From positions 52,736 through 116,735 of the forward strand of contig NZ_JAALCJ010000010.1 in assembly GCF_011078175.1 (NCBI RefSeq): 64,000 nt of DNA. Direction: 5' to 3'. This stretch comes from Enterobacter cloacae. GTDB lineage: Bacteria > Pseudomonadota > Gammaproteobacteria > Enterobacterales > Enterobacteriaceae. Position numbers and translations under genes: made by a program. Shown piece by piece: positions 18,284 to 26,044 of this stretch. Below the pieces are notes generated by a model. That model was not told where the DNA came from. It searched no databases and saw only the letters and a program-made list of their open reading frames with translations. How positions within the stretch are numbered: the stretch's first letter is position 1; every line of letters starts with the position of its first letter.

Positions 18284-19548
18284 TGTGTTAACGCTGCTGC
18301 CCCTGCGGTAGCAGCAATCTCCCGTCTGCCACTCAGCGTAAACGCCGACACCACCGTAATCGCCAGCACAAAACAGCCCAGCATAAGATACGTCTCCTGG
18401 AAGCCGATCCGGTCATACATATTTCCGGCAAAGGCGGAGAGAAAAATCGCCGCCGACTGTTTGGCAAACTGGAAGCCAATCAGGTAGATGGTGGCTGAAA
18501 GGCGCGTATCAAACACCCCGGTGATGTACTTGAATGCCCCCACCAGCAGGAACGGGACTTCCAGCGCGTGCAGCATCTTCAGGGCAATCACCTCCACGGC
18601 GGTGGTGGCAAACGACGAGCCGATAATGCGCGTCGCCATGATCACCCCGGCAATCAGCAGCGTGTTTTTCGCACCGATGCGGTTAATGATCCACGGCGAG
18701 CAGAACATGATGATCGCGTTACAGATTTCCCCCGCCGTGGTGGCGAAACCAAAGGCGCGGGTCCCCTCCTGCGGCGTGGCGAAGAAGGTTTTGAAGAAGG
18801 TAGCAAACTGCTGGTCGAAGACGTCATATACGCAGGCCACGCCAATCACGTACAGGATGAACATCCACATTCTGCGCTGGCGGAACAGGTTGAACACGGT
18901 TTTGGCAGTGATCTGCGGCTGATTCGCGCCCAGGGCGTTCATCACCTGCGCCGTCTGGTTGGGCTTCGGCTTCGCAACGACCAGCAGCAGCATCAGCAAC
19001 AGCGCCGCCGCCGATCCCATCCAGAAAACATACGACGGATCGATGCCGAACAGGATGCCACCCGTTGAGGCGCATAGCCCCCAGCCGAGACAGCCGAACA
19101 TGCGCGCCTTGCCGTACTCAAAAAAGCTGTTGCGGCTCACGCGTTCAATATAGGCCTCAATCGCCCCCGAACCCGCTGAGAAGACAAAGCCGATATACAA
19201 CCCACCGCTCAGCGCCCCCAGCCAGATATTGGTTTTCAGCAGCGGAGCGAAGACGTACAGGAAGAACGGCGCGAACAGGAACAACAGCACCGAGATGATC
19301 CAAAGCAAATGTTTTTTCAGCCCCAGCTTGTCCGAAATGACCCCCAGCACAGGCTGGAAAGCAATGGCCGACAGCGAGATGCAGGAGAAGACAATCCCGG
19401 TATGAGTTTTATTCAGGCCAATGATGTCCGACAGCCAGATCGGCAGAAACGGAAAGCAGGTGGCCATGATGAAGAAGTAGAGAAAGAAGAACAGCCCGAA
19501 GATCCAGAAATTAGGGTTGTCTTTGTGGGTACAGGTTGTTGTGTTCAT
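18271..19548 (-). CDS. rafB: Raffinose/melibiose-proton symporter (LacY family)
   Basis: Oligosaccharide:H+ symporter of the major facilitator superfamily, 425 residues, twelve helices. The LacY-critical residues are preserved in context: the Glu of [10 protein letters not shown], the Arg of YGKARMFGC, the Glu/Asp of YDVFDQQFA and His and Glu of [15 protein letters not shown] 19548 was chosen because an upstream in-frame extension is not LacY-like. It lies 44 bases after rafA. The last four codons lie inside the 3' end of rhaM on the other strand. RafB rather than LacY is inferred from the adjacent alpha-galactosidase. Confidence 0.9.
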   Translation of the reverse strand: MNTTTCTHKDNPNFWIFGLFFFLYFFIMATCFPFLPIWLSDIIGLNKTHTGIVFSCISLSAIAFQPVLGVISDKLGLKKHLLWIISVLLFLFAPFFLYVFAPLLKTNIWLGALSGGLYIGFVFSAGSGAIEAYIERVSRNSFFEYGKARMFGCLGWGLCASTGGILFGIDPSYVFWMGSAAALLLMLLLVVAKPKPNQTAQVMNALGANQPQITAKTVFNLFRQRRMWMFILYVIGVACVYDVFDQQFATFFKTFFATPQEGTRAFGFATTAGEICNAIIMFCSPWIINRIGAKNTLLIAGVIMATRIIGSSFATTAVEVIALKMLHALEVPFLLVGAFKYITGVFDTRLSATIYLIGFQFAKQSAAIFLSAFAGNMYDRIGFQETYLMLGCFVLAITVVSAFTLSGRREIAATAGAAALTHHSR

Positions 19549-19592
19549 TATTTTTATCCTCAACGGAGGGCCGGCTGCCCGGCCCGTCACCC

Positions 19593-21716
19593 TTACACGC
19601 GTTCCACACCAATCAGAATGGCGGTTTCCGGATCCAGAATCGGCAGCGCAATACCCGCCTGCATCAGCCACTCACCGCTTACCGTTTGCGGCGCGTCCAT
19701 CCACGCCGGCAGCTTGCGCATGGTGTGCCCGCCCTTGCCCGTAATCTGAATGTTCGGGTGATCGAGCAGCGTGATGCGGTACTGCGCGCTGGCGTCTAAC
19801 CCCGGCATGCGCAGCGGCATCATCAGGGTGTAATCCGGCATCGCGAGCTGGCTGACCATAAACAGCCCCTGCGTCTTGTCCTGGCTCACTATACCCTGCG
19901 CCAGGGTGGTGGCGTCCGGCATATCCACGCGCCACTGGGTGCCGCGATGAATAACCTCGCGCCACCGCTTATACAGCGCGGCGTAATGGCGATAGCCTTC
20001 ACGCTCCTGCGCGTCCACGGAGAGCGGATCCAGCTCCAGCCCCATGTGACCAAACAGCGCCGTGAGTCCGCGGAACTGAATGCTGTGCTGGCGGAAGGTG
20101 GCGTGACATTTATGATGACCGATATGCGCTCCCATCACCTCCGGCGGGAAGAAGTAGCTCATGCCGCGCTGGATAGTGTTGCGCTCCAGTGCGTCATTGT
20201 TGTCGGACGCCCAGAAGCGGTGGCAGCGGGTCAGCACTTCATAATCGATTCGCCCGCCCCCGGAGGAGCAGGACTCAAACTCAATGTGCGGAAAGCGCTC
20301 GCCCAGAACGTCCAGCAGGCGATAAAACTGGCGCGTCTGGGCATCGGCGGCGGCTTTGCCCTTGTGCCCTGGCTGCACCAGCTCGCGGTTCATGTCCCAC
20401 TTCACGTAGTCGACCGCATGCTCGCCCAGCAGCCAGCTCATGCGCTCGACCAGATAATCAAAGGCCTGCGGAATATTAAGATTGAGCACCAGCTGATGTC
20501 GCCCGGTCGCCTGGGCGTAGCCCGGCAGCGCCAGCACCCAGTCAGGGTGCGCGCGATACAGATCGGAATCCGGGTTAATCATCTCCGGCTCAATCCAGAT
20601 ACCAAACTCCATGCCAAGCTGTTTAACGTGATCGATCACCGGCTTGAGGCCGTTCGGGTATTTTTTCTCGTCCAGATACCAGTCGCCCAGCGCGGCGTGG
20701 TCGTCGTTGCGGCCTTTGAACCAGCCGTCGTCGATAATAAAGCGCTCCACGCCCAGCGCTGCGGCCTCGTCGGCCATGCGCATAATGTAGTCCGGATCGT
20801 GGTTGAAGTAGATCCCCTCCCAGGTGTTGAGGTGCACCGGGCGCGGTTTATCTTCCGGGAAGCGGATAACGTTGTCGCGCAGGTAGCGGTGAAACTGCCG
20901 GCTCATGCCGTTCAGCCCGTGCGGGGAGTGGCTGGCATACAGGCGCGGCGTCCAGAGCGTTTCCCCCTCTTCAATCGCCATTTCACCCGGCAGGTAGAGC
21001 GCTTCGGCCTGTATATAACGACGGCCATCGGTTTTCACCTCCGCTCGCAGGCGGTGGTTGCCGCTCCAGCCCAGATGCACGCCCCAGACGTTGCCGTGCA
21101 TTTCACTGAACGACGGCGTGCCTGAAATCAGCGCCGGGAAATGTTCATGGGACGTTTTACCCCGGCGGTTCTCAACCACGAAGCTGTCGTGCTCAAGCGT
21201 AACGCGGTGCGGCTGGAACTCCCTGATCCAGCGTCCGTGGAAGGCCATCACCTCCTGCGCGCGCTCGGCCACCGGCAGCGTGACGGCAAAGCGATCCACC
21301 TGCCACGCCAGCGCTTTCAGGTTGGTCAATCCATGACGTACCACCAGCACGCCGCTGGCGTCCAGTGCCAGCTCGCTGGTCAGGCGCAGGCCCGCCTGTT
21401 TATCTTCCGCTGTTACCCGGAGGGTTTGCCCTTCGCGCTTTACATCTGTGGTGGTGAATACAGGGGAACCGTCGAGCCCCTGGCGATGCCCCTCGATGCC
21501 GGGCGAACCAAAAAGGCCGTGTCCCAGCTCTGCCATCAGCGTGACGGGGGAGTCTACATCCAGCCTGCCGTTAGCAACCGGACGTGCAAGCGTAGCGACA
21601 TCCTGCGGTGAAAAGTGTTGAAGGTGCGGCCCCCAGTAGAGAATTTCAGCGAACGGGTGGCTTTTTAGCACCACGTCAACCGTATTGCTTTCAAGTCGAA
21701 AAATGGCATCTTGCAT
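19593..21716 (-). CDS. rafA: Alpha-galactosidase (GH36)
   Basis: Cytoplasmic glycoside hydrolase family 36 enzyme that removes alpha-1,6-galactose from raffinose and melibiose. 707 residues; the plasmid RafA of E. coli is about the same length. The nucleophile is Asp441 in VKWDMNRE and the acid/base Asp505 in WASDNND; family motifs IIDDGW (327-332) and CSSGGGR (483-489) are present. ATG 21716 follows GGAG by 9 bases; a longer frame upstream would run through the operators. No signal peptide. Transcribed from the RafR-controlled promoter, with rafB downstream. Confidence 0.95.
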   Translation of the reverse strand: MQDAIFRLESNTVDVVLKSHPFAEILYWGPHLQHFSPQDVATLARPVANGRLDVDSPVTLMAELGHGLFGSPGIEGHRQGLDGSPVFTTTDVKREGQTLRVTAEDKQAGLRLTSELALDASGVLVVRHGLTNLKALAWQVDRFAVTLPVAERAQEVMAFHGRWIREFQPHRVTLEHDSFVVENRRGKTSHEHFPALISGTPSFSEMHGNVWGVHLGWSGNHRLRAEVKTDGRRYIQAEALYLPGEMAIEEGETLWTPRLYASHSPHGLNGMSRQFHRYLRDNVIRFPEDKPRPVHLNTWEGIYFNHDPDYIMRMADEAAALGVERFIIDDGWFKGRNDDHAALGDWYLDEKKYPNGLKPVIDHVKQLGMEFGIWIEPEMINPDSDLYRAHPDWVLALPGYAQATGRHQLVLNLNIPQAFDYLVERMSWLLGEHAVDYVKWDMNRELVQPGHKGKAAADAQTRQFYRLLDVLGERFPHIEFESCSSGGGRIDYEVLTRCHRFWASDNNDALERNTIQRGMSYFFPPEVMGAHIGHHKCHATFRQHSIQFRGLTALFGHMGLELDPLSVDAQEREGYRHYAALYKRWREVIHRGTQWRVDMPDATTLAQGIVSQDKTQGLFMVSQLAMPDYTLMMPLRMPGLDASAQYRITLLDHPNIQITGKGGHTMRKLPAWMDAPQTVSGEWLMQAGIALPILDPETAILIGVERV

Positions 21717-21752
21717 CGGACATCTCCTGTCATCGGGATGTCCTGAGTGTTG

Positions 21753-21791
21753 ATCCGAAACGTTTCGGATATAAACCAAAACGTTTCGGAT
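21753..21791 (-). promoter_or_regulatory. Twin RafR operators in the rafA promoter
   Basis: ATCCGAAACGTTTCGGAT (21753-21770) is a perfect 18-base palindrome. CCAAAACGTTTCGG (21776-21789) is a second copy with one changed base in its core. The centres are 21 bases apart, two turns of the helix. RafR of the E. coli raf plasmid is known to use two nearly identical 18-base palindromic operators flanking the -35 region. Confidence 0.88.
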
Positions 21792-21821
21792 CTGTGATCG
21801 GGTTTAGAATTTTTGCTGTAA

Positions 21822-22817
21822 TCAGGCCGTCTGGCCTGGGGAGAATTCCGGCTGCCAGAGCACCTGAAGCGTGTCGATGTCGTCGCCGTTAATCAGCTGG
21901 CGCACCATATCGGCAATCTGTTTCCCGACACCTTGACGGGTAGACTGGATCACCGCCGCGACGTCGATATCGACAATGCTGTCCTGCGGTAAACCGTCAT
22001 AGACCACCAGCGAGACGGCATTTTCACCGCTTAAGCGCCCCATCTGCGCCAGAGCCATCGCTGCGCCGTCGCCGTGGGTGTTGCAGTCGGTAATGATGGC
22101 CGTGGGCGGCTGCGGCAGGGAGAGAAGTTCTTGCGTGGTGGCATACCCCACGCGGCGCGAAGGAGGCATGGCGCGCAGCCATTCGCTGGAAAGACCGGCT
22201 TCCCGCAGCGCGTCCAGGAAGCCCTGGCGACGCTGGGTAATAAATGCCTGGTTGTTGCTTTCACCCAGCAGCGCAATGCGCTGATGGCCTTTCTCGATCA
22301 GCCAGCGGGTGGCCTGATACGTACCGGCATAGTTGTCGAAATCAAACCATGCGTACGGCTGCGGGAGCTGGCTGCGGCCGAGCGCCAGGAACGGGAACCC
22401 GGCGGCCTGAAGCTGCTCAAGACGCGGATCGTGATCCAGCGTATGCGCCACTATCAGCGCATCCACGCGTCGGCTCTGCACCATGCGCATATAGCTGTGT
22501 TTGTCCGCCAGATCGTCGTCAGCGATGAGCAGCAGGTCAATCTCATGTCGCGCCAGTTCGTGGCTAATTTCGCCGACCATGTCCATAAAGACGCTGTTAT
22601 TGAGCGGAACAGGATGCACCGGAAATACCAGTCCGACGGCGTCGATTTTGCCCATCTTCAGGCGGCGGGCAAAGGTGTTTGGACGGTAGCCACGGCGCTG
22701 GGCCTCCGCTTCCACGCGGGCGCGCGTCTCAGCAGAAACGTCGTCATACCCGTTGAGGGCGCGGCTGACGGTGGTAACAGACAGCCCCAGTTCTTTGGCA
22801 ATGGCTTTAAGCGACAT
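21822..22817 (-). CDS. rafR: LacI-family repressor of the raf genes
   Basis: 331 residues. N-terminal LacI helix-turn-helix MSLKAIAKELGLSVTTVSRALNG with the hinge-preceding GYRPNTFARRLKMGK, then a periplasmic-binding-protein-like sensor domain (about 60-325). Melibiose is the known inducer of the plasmid homologue. It is upstream of rafA on the same strand with the operators in the 105-base gap, the arrangement rafR-rafA-rafB of plasmid raf operons (without rafD or rafY here). Only 17 bases separate it from the XRE-cupin gene upstream, so the two may be co-transcribed. Confidence 0.87.
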   Translation of the reverse strand: MSLKAIAKELGLSVTTVSRALNGYDDVSAETRARVEAEAQRRGYRPNTFARRLKMGKIDAVGLVFPVHPVPLNNSVFMDMVGEISHELARHEIDLLLIADDDLADKHSYMRMVQSRRVDALIVAHTLDHDPRLEQLQAAGFPFLALGRSQLPQPYAWFDFDNYAGTYQATRWLIEKGHQRIALLGESNNQAFITQRRQGFLDALREAGLSSEWLRAMPPSRRVGYATTQELLSLPQPPTAIITDCNTHGDGAAMALAQMGRLSGENAVSLVVYDGLPQDSIVDIDVAAVIQSTRQGVGKQIADMVRQLINGDDIDTLQVLWQPEFSPGQTA

Positions 22818-22834
22818 GATTTTCCGTATCTTCG

Positions 22835-23383
22835 TTAGTTTTGTTCCGCCACCAGCAGCGCGTGCGTATCGGGCTCCAGCGCCTTAAAGATATGCGGCTG
22901 GTCAGCGGGGTAGCAAATGTAATCTCCCGGGCCGAGCTCTTCCGCCGCGTCGATCAGACCGACCATCGCCCGCCCCTGAGTCACGATAATATGCTCAACC
23001 GACCCAGGCGGATGGGGCTGGGAAATACGGTCTGCCCCCGGCTGAGTCAGCAGCAGATAGATATCACGACGCGCCCCCGGCGGACACGCCGCGAGCAAAA
23101 TCGCCTCGTAGTTCGCCTGCCCGGCCACAACCTTTGTGCCCTCGCCGCGGCGGATCACCTGCGTGACGGGTTGTTGCGGCTCCAGTAATCGGGCAAACGG
23201 AATATCCAGCGCCACGCAAAGCGACCATAGCGTTTCCAGGCTAGGATTGCCGTTGCCAGACTCCAGTTGGGAAAGCGTGGATTTGGCGATCCCGGCACGG
23301 CGGGCAATTTCCGCCAGCGAAAGCCCGGTTCGCAGGCGTTCTCGCACCAGACTTTTGGCGATTACGCTAATTGGCTGCGTCAT
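22835..23383 (-). CDS. XRE-family regulator with C-terminal cupin domain
   Basis: 182 residues. An N-terminal helix-turn-helix (about 10-65, SLAEIARRAGIAKSTLSQLESGNGNPSLETLW) is joined to a cupin_2 domain (about 110-180, PHPPGSVEHIIVTQGRAM and PGDYICYPADQPHIF) that would bind a small effector. It is divergent from azlCD across 102 bases with inverted repeats, which makes it the likely regulator of that exporter. Related proteins such as SutR have this domain order. The effector is unknown. Confidence 0.85.
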   Translation of the reverse strand: MTQPISVIAKSLVRERLRTGLSLAEIARRAGIAKSTLSQLESGNGNPSLETLWSLCVALDIPFARLLEPQQPVTQVIRRGEGTKVVAGQANYEAILLAACPPGARRDIYLLLTQPGADRISQPHPPGSVEHIIVTQGRAMVGLIDAAEELGPGDYICYPADQPHIFKALEPDTHALLVAEQN

Positions 23384-23404
23384 AAAACGGCCTCTGCCTC
23401 TCTA

Positions 23405-23474
23405 TATCGAACGAATCGTTCGCCTTGTAAAACGGTTTTGATGCGTTCATTATAATGGAAATACGTTCGATATG
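23405..23474. promoter_or_regulatory. Divergent promoter with inverted repeats, XRE-cupin / azlCD
   Basis: CGAACGAATCGTTCG (23408-23422) is a perfect 7-1-7 palindrome. ATATCGAACG (from 23405) recurs inverted as CGTTCGATAT (23464-23473), just before azlC. TATAAT at 23451-23456 is a consensus -10 for azlC lying between them. These are plausible binding sites of the XRE-cupin regulator; no experiment is implied. Confidence 0.6.
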
Positions 23475-23485
23475 GCTAAAATGGT

Positions 23486-24145
23486 ATGAAGAATCACCTC
23501 TCTTGCCTGAAAGGCGACACGATAAAAGCGATCGTCCTGGTCTGCCTCGCGGTGGGCGTGGTCGGCATGTCCTACGGCTCGCTGGCGATGGCCTACGGGT
23601 TCCCACTGTGGGTGCCGTTTGTCCTCTCCCTCACGGTGCTGGCAGGCGCGTCCGAGTTTATGTTTATCGGCATCGTGGCGAGCGGCGGTAATCCGCTGGC
23701 GGCGGCCGCGGCCGGTTTACTGGTTAATGCCCGCCATGTGCCCTTCGGCGTGACGGTGCGTGACCTGGTGGGCAAGCGCGGCCTGAGCTTTCTGGGCTGT
23801 CATATCATGAACGATGAAAGCGTGGTGTTTGGCCTGTCGCAAAAAACTGCCGAGCAGCGTAAAGCGGCGTACTGGCTGTGCGGTCTTGGCGTGGCAATCA
23901 TCTGGCCGCTGGGGACGGTGCTGGGCGCGATGGTCGGTAAGCTGCTGCCGGACCCGGAGACCATCGGGCTGGACGCGGTGTTCCCGGCGATCCTGCTGGC
24001 GTTAGTAGTGCCAGCGTTTAAAAACCGTACCACGCTGATCCGCGCCTGTAGCGGCGCAGTGCTGTCGCTGGCCGCCGTACCGTTTGCGCCGGTTGGCCTG
24101 CCGGTGCTGCTCTCTCTGCTCGGTCTCGCTGCGAGGAAAAAATAA
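23486..24145 (+). CDS. AzlC-family branched-chain amino acid exporter subunit
   Basis: Large membrane subunit of the AzlC/YgaZ exporter family, 219 residues with about five to six hydrophobic segments. The conserved stretch LTVLAGASEFMFIGIVASGG and the NARHVPFG motif identify the family. The N-terminus MKNHLSCLKGDTIK is cytoplasmic. Its stop overlaps the azlD-like start by one base (TAATG). Substrate (branched-chain amino acid, azaleucine or other) cannot be told from sequence. Confidence 0.87.
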   Translation: MKNHLSCLKGDTIKAIVLVCLAVGVVGMSYGSLAMAYGFPLWVPFVLSLTVLAGASEFMFIGIVASGGNPLAAAAAGLLVNARHVPFGVTVRDLVGKRGLSFLGCHIMNDESVVFGLSQKTAEQRKAAYWLCGLGVAIIWPLGTVLGAMVGKLLPDPETIGLDAVFPAILLALVVPAFKNRTTLIRACSGAVLSLAAVPFAPVGLPVLLSLLGLAARKK

Positions 24146-24468
24146 TGGAAAACATGACGGTTTTTATTCTCGGCATCGCCATTCTTTCTGCCGGAACCTA
24201 CCTGATGCGTCTTGGCGGAGCGAAGCTCGGCAACCGGCTGGCGCTTTCTGAACGATCGCAGGCGTTGCTTTCCGATGCGGCTACCGTTTTGCTGTTCTCC
24301 GTCGCGCTGGCGACAACGTTTTATGAAGGGGACCATTTTGCCGGGATGGCGCGCGTACTGGGGGTGGGGTTCGCGGTGTTTTTGGCCTGGCGAAAAATGC
24401 CGTTGATTGTGGTGATCGTCGCGGCGGCGGTGGTGACGGCACTGCTGCGTCTGGCGGGTATAAACTAA
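24145..24468 (+). CDS. AzlD-family exporter small subunit
   Basis: 107 residues with three to four hydrophobic helices; the small partner of AzlC-type exporters (like YgaH with YgaZ). The motif ILSAGTYLMRLGGAKLGNRL near the N-terminus is typical of the AzlD family. Translationally coupled to the azlC-like gene. Followed at once by a bidirectional terminator. Confidence 0.87.
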   Translation: MENMTVFILGIAILSAGTYLMRLGGAKLGNRLALSERSQALLSDAATVLLFSVALATTFYEGDHFAGMARVLGVGFAVFLAWRKMPLIVVIVAAAVVTALLRLAGIN

Positions 24469-24488
24469 AAAAGCGCCCCAGGGGCGCT
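24467..24488. terminator. Bidirectional terminator between azlD-like and DUF1471 genes
   Basis: AGCGCCC-CAG-GGGCGCT (24472-24488) forms a 7-base stem. On the minus strand it is followed by TTTTTT, on the plus strand by CTTTC, so it serves mainly the DUF1471 gene. Confidence 0.8.
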
Positions 24489-24508
24489 CTTTCGACGGTA
24501 TAGCGGAA

Positions 24509-24721
24509 TTATTTGTTCAGTTCAGCAGTCATGTGTACGCGGTTACCGGTGAATGCCTGGGTAATTTTGTAGGATGACGCGCCCGCTTCCTGAGCCTGTG
24601 CGGCAATTTTAGCTTCAGCACCGTCCAGCGTAGAGGAGGATGCGGTCACTGTCTGCGCAGCAAAAGAACCGAAAGAAGTAGCCAGAGCGATTACTGCGAC
24701 AAAAGTTTTGATGCTGTTCAT
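24509..24721 (-). CDS. Small periplasmic DUF1471 (YdgH/BhsA/McbA-like) protein
   Basis: 70 residues: signal peptide MNSIKTFVAVIALATSFGSFAA, then one DUF1471 fold (SSTLDGAEAKIAAQAQEAGASSYKITQAFTGNRVHMTAELNK). Members of this family in E. coli (BhsA, McbA, YhcN) affect stress resistance, envelope permeability or biofilm; the specific role of this one is unknown. ATG 24721 begins the signal peptide and has GAAAGGG upstream. Monocistronic, ending at the shared terminator. Confidence 0.85.
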   Translation of the reverse strand: MNSIKTFVAVIALATSFGSFAAQTVTASSSTLDGAEAKIAAQAQEAGASSYKITQAFTGNRVHMTAELNK

Positions 24722-24836
24722 GTGTTTAAACCCTTTCGTTAAGTTGATTTGGTAAGGCACCGTGCCTTGATGAGATAAATAATAGCCCTCATCACGGCCA
24801 ACTGATAGCGGAAGGATTTGCCATAATCATTCAAAA

Positions 24837-25673
24837 TTACTGATCAACTATTAGCCGCTGAGGATGGGTATAAATTGTCGCCCTTCCCGGCTTGCAGAAC
24901 CCCACCAGCGTCAGGTTGCAGCGCTCCGCCACCTCCACCGCCAGCGTGGTTGCCGCTGACACCGCAAACAGAATCTCCACGCCGCACATGGCGGACTTTT
25001 GCACCATCTCATAGCTGGCGCGGCTGGAGACTAACGCCGCGCCCTGCTGCCAGACGCTGCTTTCCCGAGCGCGGCGGCCTAACAGCTTGTCCAGCGCGAC
25101 GTGGCGGCCCACGTCCTCATGCCCGCCGGTAATGTTCCCCGACGGCAATATCCATGCCGCCGCATGGGTACAGCCGCTGAGCTGGCCGATGGGCTGCACG
25201 TCGTTCAGGTGCTCAAGCGCCCGATCAAGGTGCGCCAGATTGAACGTCTGGGTGAACGGCAGCGGGATAATCGGTTTGCCGATATCGTTAAGCTGTTCAA
25301 CGCCGCACACGCCGCATCCGGTACGTCCGGCCAGGGCCCGGCGGCGCTCTTTCAGCCCCATAAAGCGGCGGCTGGAGAGTTCGATTTGCACTTCAAGACC
25401 ATTACAGGCATGAACTACGTCCATGCCGTAGATCTCCTGCGGATGCGCAATGATGCCTTCCGAGAGGGAAAAACCAATGGCGAACAGCTCAAGATCTTTC
25501 GGCGAGGCCATCATCACCACATGCGAAATCCCGTTATAGACCAGGGCAACGGGGACTTCTTCCGCCAGAAAATCTGGCGTGGCATGTGAAATGTGAGGCG
25601 GTCTGTGTACCGACAGTTCCACAGTGCCCGCAGGCAGTGGCGACGCGTGGGTAGCACGGTTTTGTTTAGACAC
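24837..25673 (-). CDS. fdhD: Sulfurtransferase for formate dehydrogenase
   Basis: Transfers sulfur from IscS to the molybdenum cofactor before its insertion in formate dehydrogenases. 278 residues if begun at GTG 25673 (AGGA 8 bases upstream), close to 277 in E. coli; an upstream TTG would add six residues. The functional loop GRTGCGVCG has Cys120 and Cys123 (E. coli 121 and 124). The C-terminus [17 protein letters not shown] is also conserved. Divergent from fdoGHI-fdhE, whose large subunit it serves. Confidence 0.95.
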   Translation of the reverse strand: MSKQNRATHASPLPAGTVELSVHRPPHISHATPDFLAEEVPVALVYNGISHVVMMASPKDLELFAIGFSLSEGIIAHPQEIYGMDVVHACNGLEVQIELSSRRFMGLKERRRALAGRTGCGVCGVEQLNDIGKPIIPLPFTQTFNLAHLDRALEHLNDVQPIGQLSGCTHAAAWILPSGNITGGHEDVGRHVALDKLLGRRARESSVWQQGAALVSSRASYEMVQKSAMCGVEILFAVSAATTLAVEVAERCNLTLVGFCKPGRATIYTHPQRLIVDQ

Positions 25674-25835
25674 AACGGTATTCCTGAACAACCACGGAAG
25701 TGAGCCTGCTATTGCAACACAAACGGCAGGCCTTACGCATAGTATGGATCAATTTTTCAGCGACCATTCTCCTACTCAATCCGGAGGGGTGCAACCAGTC
25801 GTCTGCTACACCTCTTTAACATGCGTAGGGTAAAA

Positions 25836-25860
25836 TGTGATTGATATCACATTTTATAAT
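25836..25860. promoter_or_regulatory. Consensus CRP site in the fdhD-fdoG gap
   Basis: TGTGA TTGATA TCACA (25836-25851) matches the CRP consensus at every conserved base, with TATAAT at 25855-25860 just beyond. It lies about 163 bases before fdhD and 194 before fdoG, so which promoter it serves is open. Confidence 0.7.
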
Positions 25861-25936
25861 CAATGCCGTGATAATACGTTCACTTTGTTTTAACGCCGTT
25901 GGAACAGGCGTACCGACATTGTGGTATTCTGGGCTT

Positions 25937-25999
25937 ATCCCTCGGAGAAATGAGGGATTAATGCAAATTTTTCTCCTTTGCGGTTAATTCTCAACCGCA
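25937..25999 (+). other. Two stem-loops in the fdoG leader
   Basis: ATCCCTC (25937-25943) pairs with GAGGGAT (25952-25958), and TGCGGTT (25979-25985) pairs with AACCGCA (25993-25999). Neither has a T-run after it. If transcribed they form a structured 5' leader ending 45 bases before the fdoG start; function unknown. Confidence 0.5.
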
Positions 26000-26044
26000 G
26001 AGTAAAACTACATAGCAATGTCGTAATGAACCAAGGAGTGACCC

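Noticed and set aside
19947..21125. 392-codon open frame on the plus strand
   Set aside because: Antisense to rafA; no domain and no ribosome-binding site.
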